A stretch of 64,000 bases of DNA, from positions 56,729,501 through 56,793,500 of the forward strand of contig JAVUNC010000004.1 of assembly GCA_032173965.1 (NCBI GenBank). Reading direction: 5' to 3'. Made by a program: the position numbers and the translations under genes. Shown here one piece after another: positions 12,792 to 25,428 of this stretch. Source of the DNA: Sitta carolinensis. Its lineage: Eukaryota; Chordata; Aves; Passeriformes; Sittidae. The notes under the pieces are model-generated. The model saw only the letters and a list, made by a program, of their open reading frames with translations, ran no database searches and was not told where the DNA came from. Position 1 is the first letter of the stretch; each line of letters begins with the position of its first letter.

Positions 12792-15700
12792 ACCTCTCTC
12801 ATTAAAATATCTGCATTTATACTGCCTGCAGGTAGCTGACTTACTGGCTGGGCTGGGCGAGCTGGATATTTGGTAGGTCCTGCAGGAACCTTGGGCAGTA
12901 TGGGTGCTTTGACTGTGCAACCCTTCATTAATTAAGAATGTTTCTGTGCTGTGTTTTTACACATGGATCTATTCTCATATGCATCTGGCAAATTGTTTAC
13001 TCCTGAGAATGTGAAGTAACTTTTGGCTTCAGAACTGGAAGCTTGAGTGTCTGCTGTTTAACCCTTGGTTACCACTAGGCATGCTAGATGAGCCCTTAAA
13101 AAGCAAGAAACTTTACCCCTTCGCTCTAGCTATAGCTGTAGAGTTCAGGTTCTGGAACCCATGGCTTACTCGGCACTATTGGAAAGGCTTTTGCAATGTA
13201 ATTAATTTCAGAACTTAACAAATCACTTCAAGGCAAGTCTTTTGCTATTTTAAAGTAGGCAGGACAGGATCCTGGACAAACCATAGACAGGTTTGGCTGC
13301 ATTTTACTGGCTATGTAGCAGTCATATCTATGTTAAATTTTATTTTTTTTTTTCCAGTAAAAGAATTTTTTATTTCTGCAGTCTTTGTTTTTGTTAACTT
13401 TGGCTGACAGACCAGTATCTTAGTGTCACCTAAAAATGCTTTATTGCATGTGTTGAAATCAAATTCTTGACATGAAGCTGGATCAGCATTTATTAGTATA
13501 AATCCCCTGATCTCAATCTCCCAGCTCAGGTAGTTTCTCTGTTTCATAGAAGGATAAGGTTTAACCAGGTAATGTGCACAACAATATTTTTTGGCAGCAG
13601 AAAGAATATCACAAATCCTTGCATGTTTGAGATCCCATACGTCCATGTATTCAGAGAGACAGCTGGATAATTTTCCTGTGTGTGAGGAGATTAGAGCAAA
13701 AGAGATGAAATGCTGATGAGCAGATGGTTTGGATGTTAGTTTTATGTTCCCCTCACAGTCTTTAAAGCAATGCAGTTAAGGGAATCTGAACTTGAGGTGG
13801 TTTCAGTGGAGCTGATTTTTAGTATAAATAAAGGCAATTATTTGTTTTTGTTATCATTCACTTTAGGCACAGAATAAAACCAGTGGTTTGATTTGATATT
13901 ACCTTTTAGAGTAATAAATGTTCCTGTTTCCAATGCTCACTGTTGCGCATCATCTGCTTTAAGCAACTGAGCAGGGCGTTTTTTTCTGTTGTTCTGTTTC
14001 ACAAAAAGGAATAACTCACTAAAACTGTGTTGTCACCAAATACCTGCCTGGAACATAAAACATAAATTATATAAGAAGGAGAATAATTAATTTTTTTCAT
14101 CACAAGACCAGATATCAGATGTCCTATCTGTCAGTGATTGTTTCCTTTATCCTTGTGAACTTTTATTCTGTGAGAGAGGCTGCAGAGGAGACTCTAGAAC
14201 ATGGATGTGAACAGAACAGAGATCTTCAAATTCTTGGTCCTAACCACAGAAACTTGTGTGAAGAGACAGAAGACAGTAGATTGGTTTTCTGCAACCAGTT
14301 TCATCTCTCTCAACAGTGCCTGAAAGGCATAAATAGTTCCATCCATTCTGGTGGTACCCCTTTAACTTTGATGTGTGATGCGGTGCCAGCCTGTGGAAAA
14401 ACATGCCCCCTTATTTTTCTGCGTGGGCAACATCCTTTCTTTTCTTTACCTCCTTCCATGCTCTAATACACCTGGTCCCATCACAGATTCCAAAAGCATA
14501 CTGCAGCCCATCAGGGTTGCATCTCTGAGGTATTCAACCTTGCTTGAGTGGCACCTGGAAGCATTTGCTATGGTTCCATGAGACTTTATTCTCAAATGGG
14601 ACAAGACAATGAAGGTTAAAACCCAGCAAGCTTCAATTCTGCTAACAGCCACGTTTTCCTTGACACCAACACTATTGATAGGTTCGTATTCCAAAAATCT
14701 TACAGTGATGCCAGATCCTTGTCATTACAGTCCAGTATTTTGGGTATTAATCTTCTGAATCAGCATCCTGTCTGAGGATCACCACTAACATAAGTGTTCA
14801 TAAGCCCTCATTCCATTCTCCGTGTAGGGAGCAGTAGGAAGGGCAGTGAGGGAGCTTTCCTGCTCACCAGCTTTAACACGGAGATATGGCTTTTCTCCTC
14901 TTCTCTGCACCTCCCACCACATAGCCTTGTCCTTGCTTGACCTCTCTGGCCAGTGCCTGGTTGGCCTTCCCAACCCTTTTGTGCTGTACAAACAGCTTCC
15001 CTCAGGGGAATCTCCCCCCCTTCAGTTCTGAAACGGCAGTGGTGCCTTCAGGGCAACACACAAACCTTTTTGCAGTGGCTGAGAAAATACCTCTGAAAGC
15101 AGGGCAGTGAGGTGTGATGGCTCCTACCCTAACACCTAATTTCCCAAGCAGGCCTGGGTGGTGGATTGCTCCCCTGTTAGTCATCGGCCACTCCCTGGGA
15201 TGGAAAGTGATGAAGCTGGAGGTTTTGCATTTCTAGCATCTGTGTAAATTTTACGAAATTGTGGTATGACTTCTAGACATTATCCAAATCCAGGGTGTGA
15301 GTGTGAGCCAAAGCTGGAGTAATCACCTGCAGCTTGACACTAGAGTTGTTATTAAAAATAAGTGCATGACTTAAAAGCTGATCTCTATAATAAATTGCTT
15401 CCTACTTTTTATGCATGTGAAACTGCAAGTAGTTGGACTCAGTATGAAAAACAAGCCAGGACTGTGTCTTAATTTTACTAAATCTTTAGCAACCACTCTC
15501 CCTTTGCTGTGGTTGTTATTTGGTCACCTGTTTATCAAGTTCTTACCTTGGTAGTGATCCAAGCATCAAAGTTGTGTATCCACAACTTAGAAGAGACCAC
15601 AACCATAAAAATTCAAGTTGAAAACTATTAGGTCTCTTAGCTTTTTGTGTTTCATGTAGTGTGAGCTCTTCTGCTCTGCAGGTTTTGTAAATTGCTGCAC

Positions 15701-17602
15701 ATGAAAGTGTACCATGATGTGTGGGAGGTGCACTGTGACTTACGTTCCCTGTCCTCATCCTCTTGGAAGTGACACCGTTTCCTCTGGTAGCACAGCAGAA
15801 AGGATGTCATGTAGCAGTCCAGGGGCAGTCCAGAGGCAGGTGGCAGTACCCCAAGCCAAGCACACACGCCCAGCTCCCCAAGAAGCAGGGGGTTTGCCCA
15901 GGGCTTCAGATCCTGGAGCTCCAGGAGGGCTGGAGCATCATTCCCTACTTTGAAAGGAGTGAGGCTACCCCAGCCCCGCAGTGTCCTGGGGATGAGGGCC
16001 ATGGAGCTGGCTCTCTACTACAAGAAAGGGAAGGGCTGAGCCCTCAGACCAAGAAGTTCCTCATGGTTGCAGCTTTTATTTGGGTCAATGGTGCCTGTCT
16101 GCTCCTTGGTCACACGTGTAAAGTGGTCACACTGCCCTGGAGGCAGCAGGCAAGGCAGGAACAGAGCACAAATGCAGCCTCAGGAGACCTATGGGAGAGG
16201 GCACTGTTGTTCACCCTATGGCTCACAATGGTTTCTTGGGATCCCTGGGAACTGGACACTGTGGTTTTCACTTGGGGCACCCACATTTTTCCTGTGTGTG
16301 CACAAGTAGCAAGGTGTATAACTACAAAAGGGAAAACAGGACTATGCAGAGTATGAGGTTGCAGGAAAGTGTGTTCCCAATCCACGTGCATGAGAAGCTC
16401 CATGAATAAACACAGTGTAGTTCTGATTCTTCTGTTTTGCTGACCAAGAAAACAACAACAACAAAGGTATACAGTTTTTATATTTTTTATTCACGTTGGA
16501 GCACTTCTGACACGGGAAATTTATATTGTTCTTTGAACAATGATGCCAGATTTTGGAACCAATCCCACCTCTGTGTCTAGAATAACTATGTTACCTTAGA
16601 CCAGTTGTGACCCACAGAGACATATTTAGGAACCTCTCAGAAAATCCGAGAAGTAAGTGCTGTAAATATTTAAGATTATGAACAGTTTCATGGACTTTTC
16701 TGGGACTGGACTTGATAGTAAAGCACCAAGTAACAAGTGCTTGCAGAACTGAGAACATTGTCCCCACTATATAGAAAACTACATTTTTAAAAGGATGAAA
16801 ACCCTCACCTGTTTTGGAAAAAATATAAAGCAACTCAAGTTATTTAAATCATCTGGAAACAGCTTTGCTTAGGGCAGCCAAAGCAAAGAGGTTTTTAGAT
16901 TTTCTGAGGTTAAGTTTTACAAGAAAGTTTGCTCTGGTATTCTTACTGAAGCCATTATCAACATCCAATAAAAACCCTCTTTTGCTTCAGAAAAATAGAG
17001 ACAGACCTTGTTTAGTAGCTTGCTGAGGTTACAGACCTTTCAGCACGGGTGTTCTTGGAGCTCTTGGACTAAATCCAACATAACTGGGCGTTTCACCCCA
17101 ACTTACAATTCAAAGTGAAAGCTCAGTGTTGGGATGGGTGTGAGGAGGAGAAAAAATGGGGGACCCAAGTCTGGCTTACAGAAATGTACAGTCATGATTT
17201 TTTGTCCAAGGAACCATTCTGCAGCTGTCAAATAAATTTCTGCTTTTGCTAAACATTGTCTGTCAGTGATATTTCTTGGGTTAAATTTCACTTTTGTCGC
17301 AACTGTAGTCCTGTCAGGGGAGTGACTGAAGTGGCTAATATAGCCTTTTTAATTTCTTCCTGCTTCTCTCAATTTGCACTTAGGCTTTTCTAACACATCT
17401 TTTTTCGCTGCCTCTCTCTGGCATACATTTGCTACTCAGGAAACCACAGGCCAGTTGTTATGAGAAGAATTTTCCTGTCACCCACGAGTGCTGTACAAAG
17501 TATGTTTATACAGCATTTTGGAATGTATGTGGTGGTTTGGGAAATGTGTAGGCATCCAGATGATCATTTTTATAACCTCATATATGGTGCCATGAAAGTA
17601 TT
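12792..17602. other. Unique non-coding sequence
   Basis: The longest open frame of the window lies here (15763-16356 on +, 197 codons) in a GC-richer patch. It shows no recognised domain and is overlapped by frames on both strands, so I do not call it a gene. A 111-codon minus frame at 13311-13646 is likewise unrecognised. A small (AAC)n patch lies at about 16450. No interspersed repeat is recognised. Confidence 0.5.
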
Positions 17603-17646
17603 TTAGGTGCAAGACACCTAACTAAACTGTAAGATACAGTTTAGTT
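17603..17646 (+). repeat. Two fused perfect hairpins
   Basis: Hairpin A is TTAGGTG, loop CAAGA, CACCTAA (17603-17621). Hairpin B is AACTAAACTGT, loop AAGAT, ACAGTTTAGTT (17620-17646). The two stems share the AA at 17620-17621, so the 3' arm of A runs straight into the 5' arm of B. Both loops are five bases. Perfect short inverted repeats of this kind can arise by template switching during replication. No gene or RNA function can be assigned. Confidence 0.85.
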
Positions 17647-18934
17647 CCTGCTGTTCTTAACTGTTATTCTGCACTGGCAAGACAAATGTGGGATTCCCAA
17701 TGGTCTCTTTGCAGCTCCTGGGTGATGTATCCAGTGGCACGGGTCACCTGGCAGGGCTTGGTGGGTCAAACCTTGAATTTGATGTCTTTCAGTCTTCCCA
17801 CTACTCTGCTGTAAACCAAATGGTGGATGTTCACTATTTCAGGTGTATCAGTCCTGTAAGAGCTGCTGCAGGGATGGAAAGGGCAGGACTGTGCTCCTGT
17901 GGCTGACAGATGCCACCACAATGGAGGCATGGCTCAGCATCCCGACTCATTAAAAAGGATTGTCTCTCCAGCATGCTTGCTACCTTGTTCAAAAATACTT
18001 CATTTTTGCTGCATGCTGCCAAAGATGTAATCCCTTGTTAATTGGGAAATGTTTTATTGCTATTTATTTCCGCCTCTGTTTTCTCCTAATGTGCAGCACG
18101 CCAGGGAAACACAATGTGTCAGGAGGGAACAAGTCTCAGAAAGGGACGTTTTGAGATAGGTGCTTTTATACTTTCTGGGCAATAACACCTGCATTTTTCC
18201 TTATGGACTGCAGTGTAGGCACGTGCAGCTCAAAATAGCCAGGCCATTAGGAATAAAGGCATTGCCTGGGTTGTTTTAAAAAGCCTGCTTTCTTTAGTTT
18301 TTTAATAATATGCACAGTTCCTGAATCCTACTTGAGTGAAAGAAAATACTGAGCTTTACATCTATCTTACCTAGTTTTTAAACTGCTTCTCTGCCATTAT
18401 CCATAAGAAAACAATTTATTTATTTTAAAAACAAAGTAACTTCTGTGGGAGCTGCTGCCTGACAGAAAGCCAGGAGGCCTGTGGGAGATTTACAATCTAA
18501 TGCTTTTTTTTTTTGCTCTTAGCCTTTTATAGCAGGGCACTGCACAGTCAAACCAACCACTTTAGATCATGTGTCACCATTGTTAATTCCATTTGTTGAT
18601 GCCAAGGGTTTCCCTAATTTACTTACTTGAATCTTTTTTCATAAGTTTTTGCATAAACTTCTTCTCTAGCCATTTGATCAGATCATCTTTCAAAGGAGCA
18701 GCAAAGGGTTTGGCACTCAGATACCTTTTTAAGAGGCAACATGGTTGTTAGAAGTTTAATTTTAACTGACATCCTACTTTTCCTATACATGTCTATGAAA
18801 AAAAACCAAACCAAAACTGTCTGGAAAGGCGCAACACTGATGCCATTTGGAACAAGGTACATTGCCCTCTTCCTGATTGTGACTCAGACATTAGGTCTGT
18901 ACAAAAAAAATTCTATTCATTTTTATTTTTTTTC
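17647..18934. other. Unique non-coding sequence
   Basis: Nothing recognised: no repeat, gene or RNA. It contains short homopolymer runs, for example T10 at about 18505. Confidence 0.5.
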
Positions 18935-19005
18935 AATTTATTATTATTTATTTTATTTTATTTTATTTTATTTTATTTTATTATTTATTTTTATTTTTAT
19001 ATTTT
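18935..19005 (+). repeat. A/T-only (TTTTA)n low-complexity block
   Basis: 71 bases contain no G or C. The centre (about 18949-18980) is a regular TTTTA pentanucleotide repeat that degrades to ATTT units downstream. Confidence 0.92.
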
Positions 19006-19618
19006 GGCTTTACTGTAGGAACAGAAAAATCTCCTCTAAGGGAGAAAAAGAGAAACAGAAGAGTTAAGAAAAAACCAAGGACTCTCTGACCCCGTATTTT
19101 CCGTAGTATACTACAGCAGGAATGAAAATGAATGCTAGCAGATGGGAATGGAAATGTAGCACTGAGGTGCTACTGCTCTATGTAACTGTAAAAGCAAGGA
19201 CTGTTTCCATTTCACTCTGCACGTTTGTTTTGCTTGCATTTTCCAGACTCATCTCCCAGGCATCTGCACATGCTTGGCCATGGATCCATGAAAAAAGCTC
19301 AGAAAGGAGCTTTCTCTGCCCATCTCTCTCCCTTTGGTATGTGTCCATTGCAGCAGACACTGCTGTACTTCTGTATGACTAAGAACAACTCTCAGCACTT
19401 GAAAATTAAATGAAAATGTCCTTCTAGGCTGGTGTTCACAAGCCTCTGTCAAAAAAAAATCTATTTATATGCCTTCTTAAATTTGTCAGTGAAGCACTGA
19501 AGCATAAGTTTAATGATATCCACATGCTCAGTTCCATTAGGTTTAATGGTCTTTAAGCACACATTTAGAATCAGATGCACACTGAGGGAGGTTCAGAAGA
19601 GTGTTGGCTTGCCTACAG
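19006..19618. other. Unique non-coding sequence upstream of an exon candidate
   Basis: Short frames only, the longest 86 codons on + at 19122-19382. No repeat is recognised. Confidence 0.5.
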
Positions 19619-20022
19619 TCTCATGACTCGGAGCTGGGGCTGTCACACTTGCTGGGTAGTTGCTCTTCTTCTGTCAGCAGCAGTGATCCAGAGTCACAAC
19701 TGTTAACTTGGTCATTTCTGTCTAGCTACAAGGATGTGCAGAGTGGAGTGGATGAGCACCTTCTTTCTGAGACCTGTATTTGGTGGCTGAAAGGCTTGGA
19801 GGAAACCTTACTTTTGCTTAAAGAGAAAATGGAGGCAAAGACATTGCTGGGAAGCTCTTATCATCTTTCCCAAGAACATTTCTTGAGAAGATCTACTGTT
19901 GACTGCAAACCTCTCCAGCCCAAACCCAGGCTGAGAAATATTTCAGGGTATCAGAATACATTATCTCAAGCAGGAGTGATTTTGTCTTTGGAGGAAGTTA
20001 AAAAGCACCCAATGCAGGCAAG
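19619..20022 (+). CDS. Candidate coding exon, unidentified
   Basis: The frame is open for over 400 bases. The right edge carries a strong 5' splice signal (AAG then GTAGGA at 20023), and the in-frame stop lies just inside the putative intron. Possible acceptors are CTACAG before 19619, a better pyrimidine tract ending CTTCTGTCAG before 19677 (with a NAGNAG alternative at 19680), and TTTCTGTCTAG before 19726. The peptide is Ser- and Leu-rich, with a segment WLKGLEETLLLLKEKMEAK that could form a short amphipathic helix or coiled coil. I recognise no family. A frame of this size with a donor-like GT can occur by chance in 64 kb, so the call is weak. Confidence 0.22.
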
Positions 20023-20628
20023 GTAGGAGCCCCCAGGGCTTCTTCCCTGGGCAGGATAGCAACTTTCCTGGAGCACTGATGGACTTACTACAGAGGCAAT
20101 GGAGTTTTGCCGTCTTCAGTAGCTAAGGATATGGCCTGAGGGGAAATGGAGGAATGCACATGACAAGCGAGGCAGGAAGGGAGGGGGGGCATTTTTGGTA
20201 CAAAAGGATCCTTAACTTTACCAAGTTTTCAATTAAAAAAAAAAAAAAGAAGGGTGGAAAACAGAGAGATGAAGGGAAATTGCCCACTGATTACCAATAC
20301 AAAGGGAGAGCCAAAGAAAACAGACTTTACAAGAGGGTTATGAAGAGGTTACCATAAAGTTTCTCTTCACCTATTGACCCATATTATGAGTCACTCCAAG
20401 ATAAGACTGAGCAGAGAATTGTCATATGGGAAACTAAGCAAAGGCAACTCTTCTCCTAGATAAATAAGGGCTCTGCCCAAGGGGAATTGCAGACATGTAA
20501 GTTGATTTCTCTTTCTCTCATGTCCTTTAGTTTTGTATTTCTGGGCACTGCTTTAGGCACTTGAAGTGCTGAAAAAGTTAATTGTCTATACAGTCATTCC
20601 CTCTCTGTGTGGGCTCCATCATGCAGCA
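20023..20628. other. Unique non-coding sequence
   Basis: It includes an A14 run at about 20235. Short frames only; nothing recognised. Confidence 0.5.
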
Positions 20629-20781
20629 AGCAACTTTATAGAAAGAATTTATAAATTCTTTATAGAAAGAATATAGAAAGAATAAAAAAAACCAAACCAC
20701 TTTATAGAAAGAATTCTTTATAGAAAGAATCTATATAGAAATAGAAACAATCTTTATAGAAATATAGAAAGAAAGCAACTT
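20629..20781 (+). repeat. Palindromic TTTATAGAAAGAAT short-repeat array
   Basis: Five or six imperfect copies of a unit near CTTTATAGAAAGAAT fill about 150 bp. The array contains an exact 20-bp palindrome, AAAGAATTTATAAATTCTTT (20642-20661), and a 12-bp palindrome AAAGAATTCTTT (20708-20719). It is bracketed by two copies of AGCAACTT (20629-20636 and 20774-20781), as if expanded inside a small duplication. It is not CRISPR-like: there are no unique spacers of constant size. Confidence 0.8.
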
Positions 20782-23700
20782 CTGGGGAGTTTCTAACCGA
20801 AATCCTTGAGAGTCTTCTCTTGATGTCTGTGGTAGGATCCATCCCATGTTCTGCTGCTGATGCTGGGTGGGTATGCTGCCTGTCACTTGGCAAGCCTCTG
20901 AACCAACAGCCTGTGCTTGTTTTTGAGTTTGCAGAAGTCAAGCACAGAGTCATGGAAGGCAGAGAAAGTCAGAGATATGACTGGCTGCTCTCCACCTCTC
21001 ACAGGTGGGTTTTGCAGACAGCTATTCTGGCAACAAAACTAAGCAGATTTTTACTTACTGTGGGATATCCACTGCATAAAGTGGCACTTGGTACAAAGGC
21101 AGTGAACATGTCTTAAGCTTGTCCTGATAATCATTTGAATTGGGCCTGATTTGATACTTTGGACCTTGACAGATAAGATAGGATCACTCTCTGTTGGCAC
21201 TGAATAAACCCCTCCCATGAGATCAAATTCCTCTCTCTTTCTCTGAAAAAAGTAATTTGTCTACTAACCAAGGGCCCAGTACTCCAGTAGTTGTCACTGA
21301 GCTTGTCCCAACAGTGTCAGAGCAGGGTGGGTGAATGTGCAGAGCTTACTGCTGTGAAGCCAAGCCATGAGGAAATGGTGAGGTTTGCTACACAGATGTA
21401 TTTTTGGAACACCACTTCTTTATAAAGGAACAGTGATAATGAACCAGAACTAAAGAACCAACAAGTAACTCAAGCAGAGGGTGTTTCCCCATACTCAGTA
21501 ATTTCTCTAACACGGTGCTTCAGCAGTGCCTGATTGCTGAGGAATGGCTGTCATACAATGATAAGAAATGAACTGGTTTCATTTTCAGTCATGCTCTTTG
21601 TTCATACAAGGAGTTTACTTTTATCTGCTCTGACACCATCTTTGGACAAATTTCAGTTCAATGGGTTTTGTTTGGATTGGAAGAGAAATGTCTATATTTT
21701 CTTCCATCAAAATTGGCATTCATCACCTTGGAAAGAGAGACTGTATGAATAAAATCCTACCAGTGCAAATCTCCCTCTCCCACCACCTCTCTCCTTCAGC
21801 TCAACCCCTTGCAGGTAGCTCACTGCTTTTCCTCCTGACACCTGACAGCCATCACATGATACAATTCCTGTCTTACTGTCACCATTGAATTCTCCTGTGC
21901 ATTTAACTCAGTTCTTCTGCATTATCTACTTGGACAGTAACCTCTGTGGGAAAAATGACTGGAACAGGGCAGCTTTCTTCCTTGGCAGTACTTGGATAAA
22001 TAAAAAATAATTGCAATAATAGCAATAAAACCAGTGCTAGTAACTATGACAGCAGAAACACAATAAGCAGGTTATCAATTTCACTCTTTAGTGAATACAG
22101 TTGCTAGGAAAATTAAATCATATGAGCCCCTTATGAACAGCCAATCCACTGAAAAATTATATGCACCGGACTAATGTACTTGCCTGTTGTGTCATGCTCA
22201 CAGTCCTGCAGGTGCTCTTGGAGCATGGCAGCCAGAGTGATGTATCTTTATATGGTTCCAGGAGAAAAATGTTTAGGATGAATGTTATCACCTTGCAATT
22301 CCTGCTGATATGCACAGGGTAAGTACCACGGCTCAGCCTGTGCAGAAAGGCCTGTTGATCTGCCATACAGTTACCTTGCACTGACAGGTGGTCACAGACC
22401 TGGACATGGATGAGGTGTCATGAATAAATCAGGATGCCTTTGTGCACTGAGATGCTAGAACTCCCTCAGAAGTCCAGGGCATAGCATTTTAGCACGATTT
22501 AACTGACAAGTGAGTACCCTTGTTTTCAAAACAATTTTGCTGATCTAAAGCCAAATGGCAGATAACCTTTCAAAACCATTAAAAAAAACCCCTTGCAAAA
22601 TTCAAAAGTTTGACCATAACTGCCCTCAAAAGTTTCTTTTTATTGTTTTGATGGGAGGAAAACAAGATAAAGGATTCTTCCCAGACCCATAAGGCCAATT
22701 TCAACCTCAGCATGAGGCCATCTCTACCCACAGATGTTTAGTTTATTGCACTGAACTGCTGGAGAATCATGTTTGAGGCTGTTTCTTTGATTGATATGTG
22801 AAAGTTAAGAGGAACCCAACCAAAATACCACAAGCCCAAAGGAAACAGATCTTGTTTTGCTGTCAACAGCCTGACAGAGAATGAGGCCCTATTTTCCCTA
22901 CGAGCTATCAAAGAATAACTTGATCAAGTCACACGAGATAAACGGAGATGACACAGTCATGCTGGGACAGGAAACACGCCTCCAGCAGCAGCAATGGAGT
23001 GTGTGTGTGTTTGCTAAGGAAAGGGCAAGGGTCTTGTTGTCTCAAGCTGCAGCTTTCTGCTTCAAAAGGCTTTTGTGAGCAAGTGTGAACATGCTGGGTC
23101 TTCACTGTCCCAGCCATTGACTGTGGTGGGAAACCAGGACCTCCTCTAGAGACAGCAGCTTGTGTACTGCAGGGAAAATAACTCTGTTTCAGTTTTTAAT
23201 TATTTTTGTAGTAATAAAGCTGAAAACACCAGTCTGTTTGAAACTTTTAATTAAAACATTCAAGTGAGCCAGAGATGTTTACTCAAGTGACAGATATACT
23301 TAGCAGGACCTCAAGAAGGGAGTCCTGTCTGTTCTGAGTTCCTAACTGCTCTGGCTGAAGCAGAAGAGTATGTGATAATTATCAGGCTATTCTGGCATTA
23401 CAGCTTTTCTCCAGCAAAAATTCCATCCTGGACTTAAGACAAGGTTGGTCAATGTTGACATGCTTCTGCAAAGCCGTTTGGTTTCCCAATAAAAGAGATT
23501 TTTTGAACAGAAATGTTCTGAAAAGCATTTCCTTGGGTCAGGTGCTTTTGCAGTGTGGCCAAATGTGGATAGCAGTAAGCGCTTTTCCAGCAAAAAAATA
23601 TTCTGCATTTTTCAATCAAATATCTGGAAAAAAGTGTTTGAAACTTTCAAACTATAAAGGAGAACCTGCTTCTGCAGTCAGATAAACCTACACTGAAGAG

Positions 23701-24215
23701 CAGCTTTGAACATTTTAATGGCCGTTTTTATTTCATGTCCGGATACTGGCTTGGGAGTGAAAATGTTTTGCAAATGTATTTTTGACAGAATAGCTCCTGG
23801 GGCACTGAGATAAAGGCAAATAATAAGGAGACAGGAGATGTGACTTCATTCTGCTCTGTGAAAGTATTTTGGCTTTTTCCCAGTCTGAAACAAAAACAGC
23901 TTTAGGCTCCCTCATAAGTCTGTCCCATAGCAGTGTCACTTCCTGCCTAGTCAGATAGCAGTGTTGACCAGGTGGCTGGGTCTTTCAGCACTTCGGCAGA
24001 TTCTTGAGAAACTGTGGAATGAACTATGAAAAGGAATAGCACAGCCCATGTAAATCCCCTAGATGCCCTCATCATTCATGTTATATTCAATTAATCTCAC
24101 CCTGACTGTGATGCTTCTGTTTCCAGCCCGCCACAGGCATTTTAATTGATGATATACAAGTGCCCCAGAGTTTTCCTGCTTTCAGCTCTCTCAAGTACAC
24201 ACAGAAAAAAGAACC
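20782..24215. other. Unique non-coding sequence
   Basis: A small exon-like segment (20935-21004) has an acceptor-like TTTGCAG before it and CACAG followed by GTGGGT after it, but its 70 bases give no identifiable peptide. The remainder holds only short chance frames. No interspersed repeat is recognised. Confidence 0.5.
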
Positions 24216-24240
24216 CATAATCTTCATGGAAAAGATTATG
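24216..24240 (+). repeat. 9-bp perfect hairpin
   Basis: CATAATCTT, seven-base loop CATGGAA, AAGATTATG. Two or three such stems are expected by chance in the window, so significance is low. Confidence 0.6.
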
Positions 24241-24703
24241 TGGCCAATGGGAATCAGAGTATGTTTGCAATATTTTTTCAGAGCCTCTTGTAGCTGTTGG
24301 AAGGACTTCTCATAGGCTAGAACAAGGGCCTTTCAGTTTCCCCAGGCAGGTGTTGAAAGCTGTGTTCAGACTCAGGACAGCATCAGCTATGTTCGAGTGA
24401 GAATCAGAACTTTTCATCCTGAATATGCAGGATTAGAGGCATCTATTCAAAAAGGAAAAACAATTCAGATATTATTTTCAGGTTACCATTCTTAATGTTG
24501 AAGGAACTTGACCATAGGATGTAGAGCTCTCACATGCAGGGCAGGAGCTGGACTTTGTGAAGGAGAAATCAGCTCCTTTCCCTGAGGTCATGGGCAATGG
24601 GGAGACCTGCATCTCACCTAGGTGTCTACATTCATGTGGGGACAAGCTGTAGCCTCCAGACTTCTTGCACCATGCAAAATCTCAAACATCTCAAGGACTG
24701 GTA

Positions 24704-25428
24704 AATCTATGTCTTCATAACCAACTTGGGCACAGGACTAGAAGGAATACTAAATAACCTTGTCAGTGACTCTAAACTGGGAGAAGCTGTTGGCCAGCTG
24801 AACATGGTTCAGCAGTGCCCTGGCAGCCAGGAGGGCCAACCCTGTCCTGGGGGCATCAGGCACAGCATGGGCAGCTGGGCAAGGGAGGGGATTGTCCTGC
24901 TCTGCTCTGCACTGGGGCGACCTCACCTCCAGTGCTGGGGGCAGTTCTGGGTGCCACACGTATAACAACATTAAACTATTAGAAGCATCCAAAGGAGGGC
25001 CATGAGGATGGTGAAGGGCCAGGAGAGGAAGCTGTTTGAGGAGTGGCTGAGGTGACTTGGTCTGTTCAACCTGAGAATAGGAGACTGAGAGGAGACCTCA
25101 CATAGTTACAACTTCCTCATGAGGGGAAGCAGAGAGTCAGACAGTGATCTCTTCTCTGTGGTGACTTAAAGAATGGCCTGAAGGTGTGTCCAGGGAGGCT
25201 TAGTTTAGATATTAGGAGAAAGTTCTTCACCTAGGGGGTGTTTAGGCACTTGAAGAGGCTCTCCAGGGCAGTGGTCACAGAACTAAGCTTGACAAAGTTC
25301 AAGAAGAATTTGGACAATGCTCTTAGGTACATGGTATGACTCTTGGGGTGTCCTAAGGAGAGACAGGAGTTGGACTTTGATGATTCTTCTGGGTTTCTTC
25401 CAACTCAGAATATTCTATAGTTCTATGA
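24704..25428 (+). mobile_element. CR1 LINE 3' end, sense, internally deleted
   Basis: The copy starts in ORF2 at a phrase like CR1 FINDLD (FITNLGTG here), continues to SDSKLG, then jumps to the QQC...AARRA-like segment and FWVPH, and ends with the CR1 3' UTR and octamers TATTCTATAGTTCTATGAA at 25409-25428. The catalytic FADD motif reads LVSD here, so the second metal-binding aspartate pair is lost. The segment normally lying between the KLG and QQC regions is missing at about 24786-24812. The rest of ORF2 is absent, as expected for a 5'-truncated LINE insertion. The copy is dead and moderately diverged. Confidence 0.92.

Noticed and set aside
13311..13646. 111-codon minus-strand frame with a varied peptide
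   Set aside because: No family recognised and no convincing splice sites at either end; size within chance expectation.
15763..16356. 197-codon frame, the longest of the window
   Set aside because: It lies in a GC-richer patch with few stops, is overlapped by frames on both strands, has no recognised domain and no clear splice or promoter context.
24726..24992. Opposed 79- and 80-codon frames
   Set aside because: Both lie inside the CR1 copy and are element remnants.
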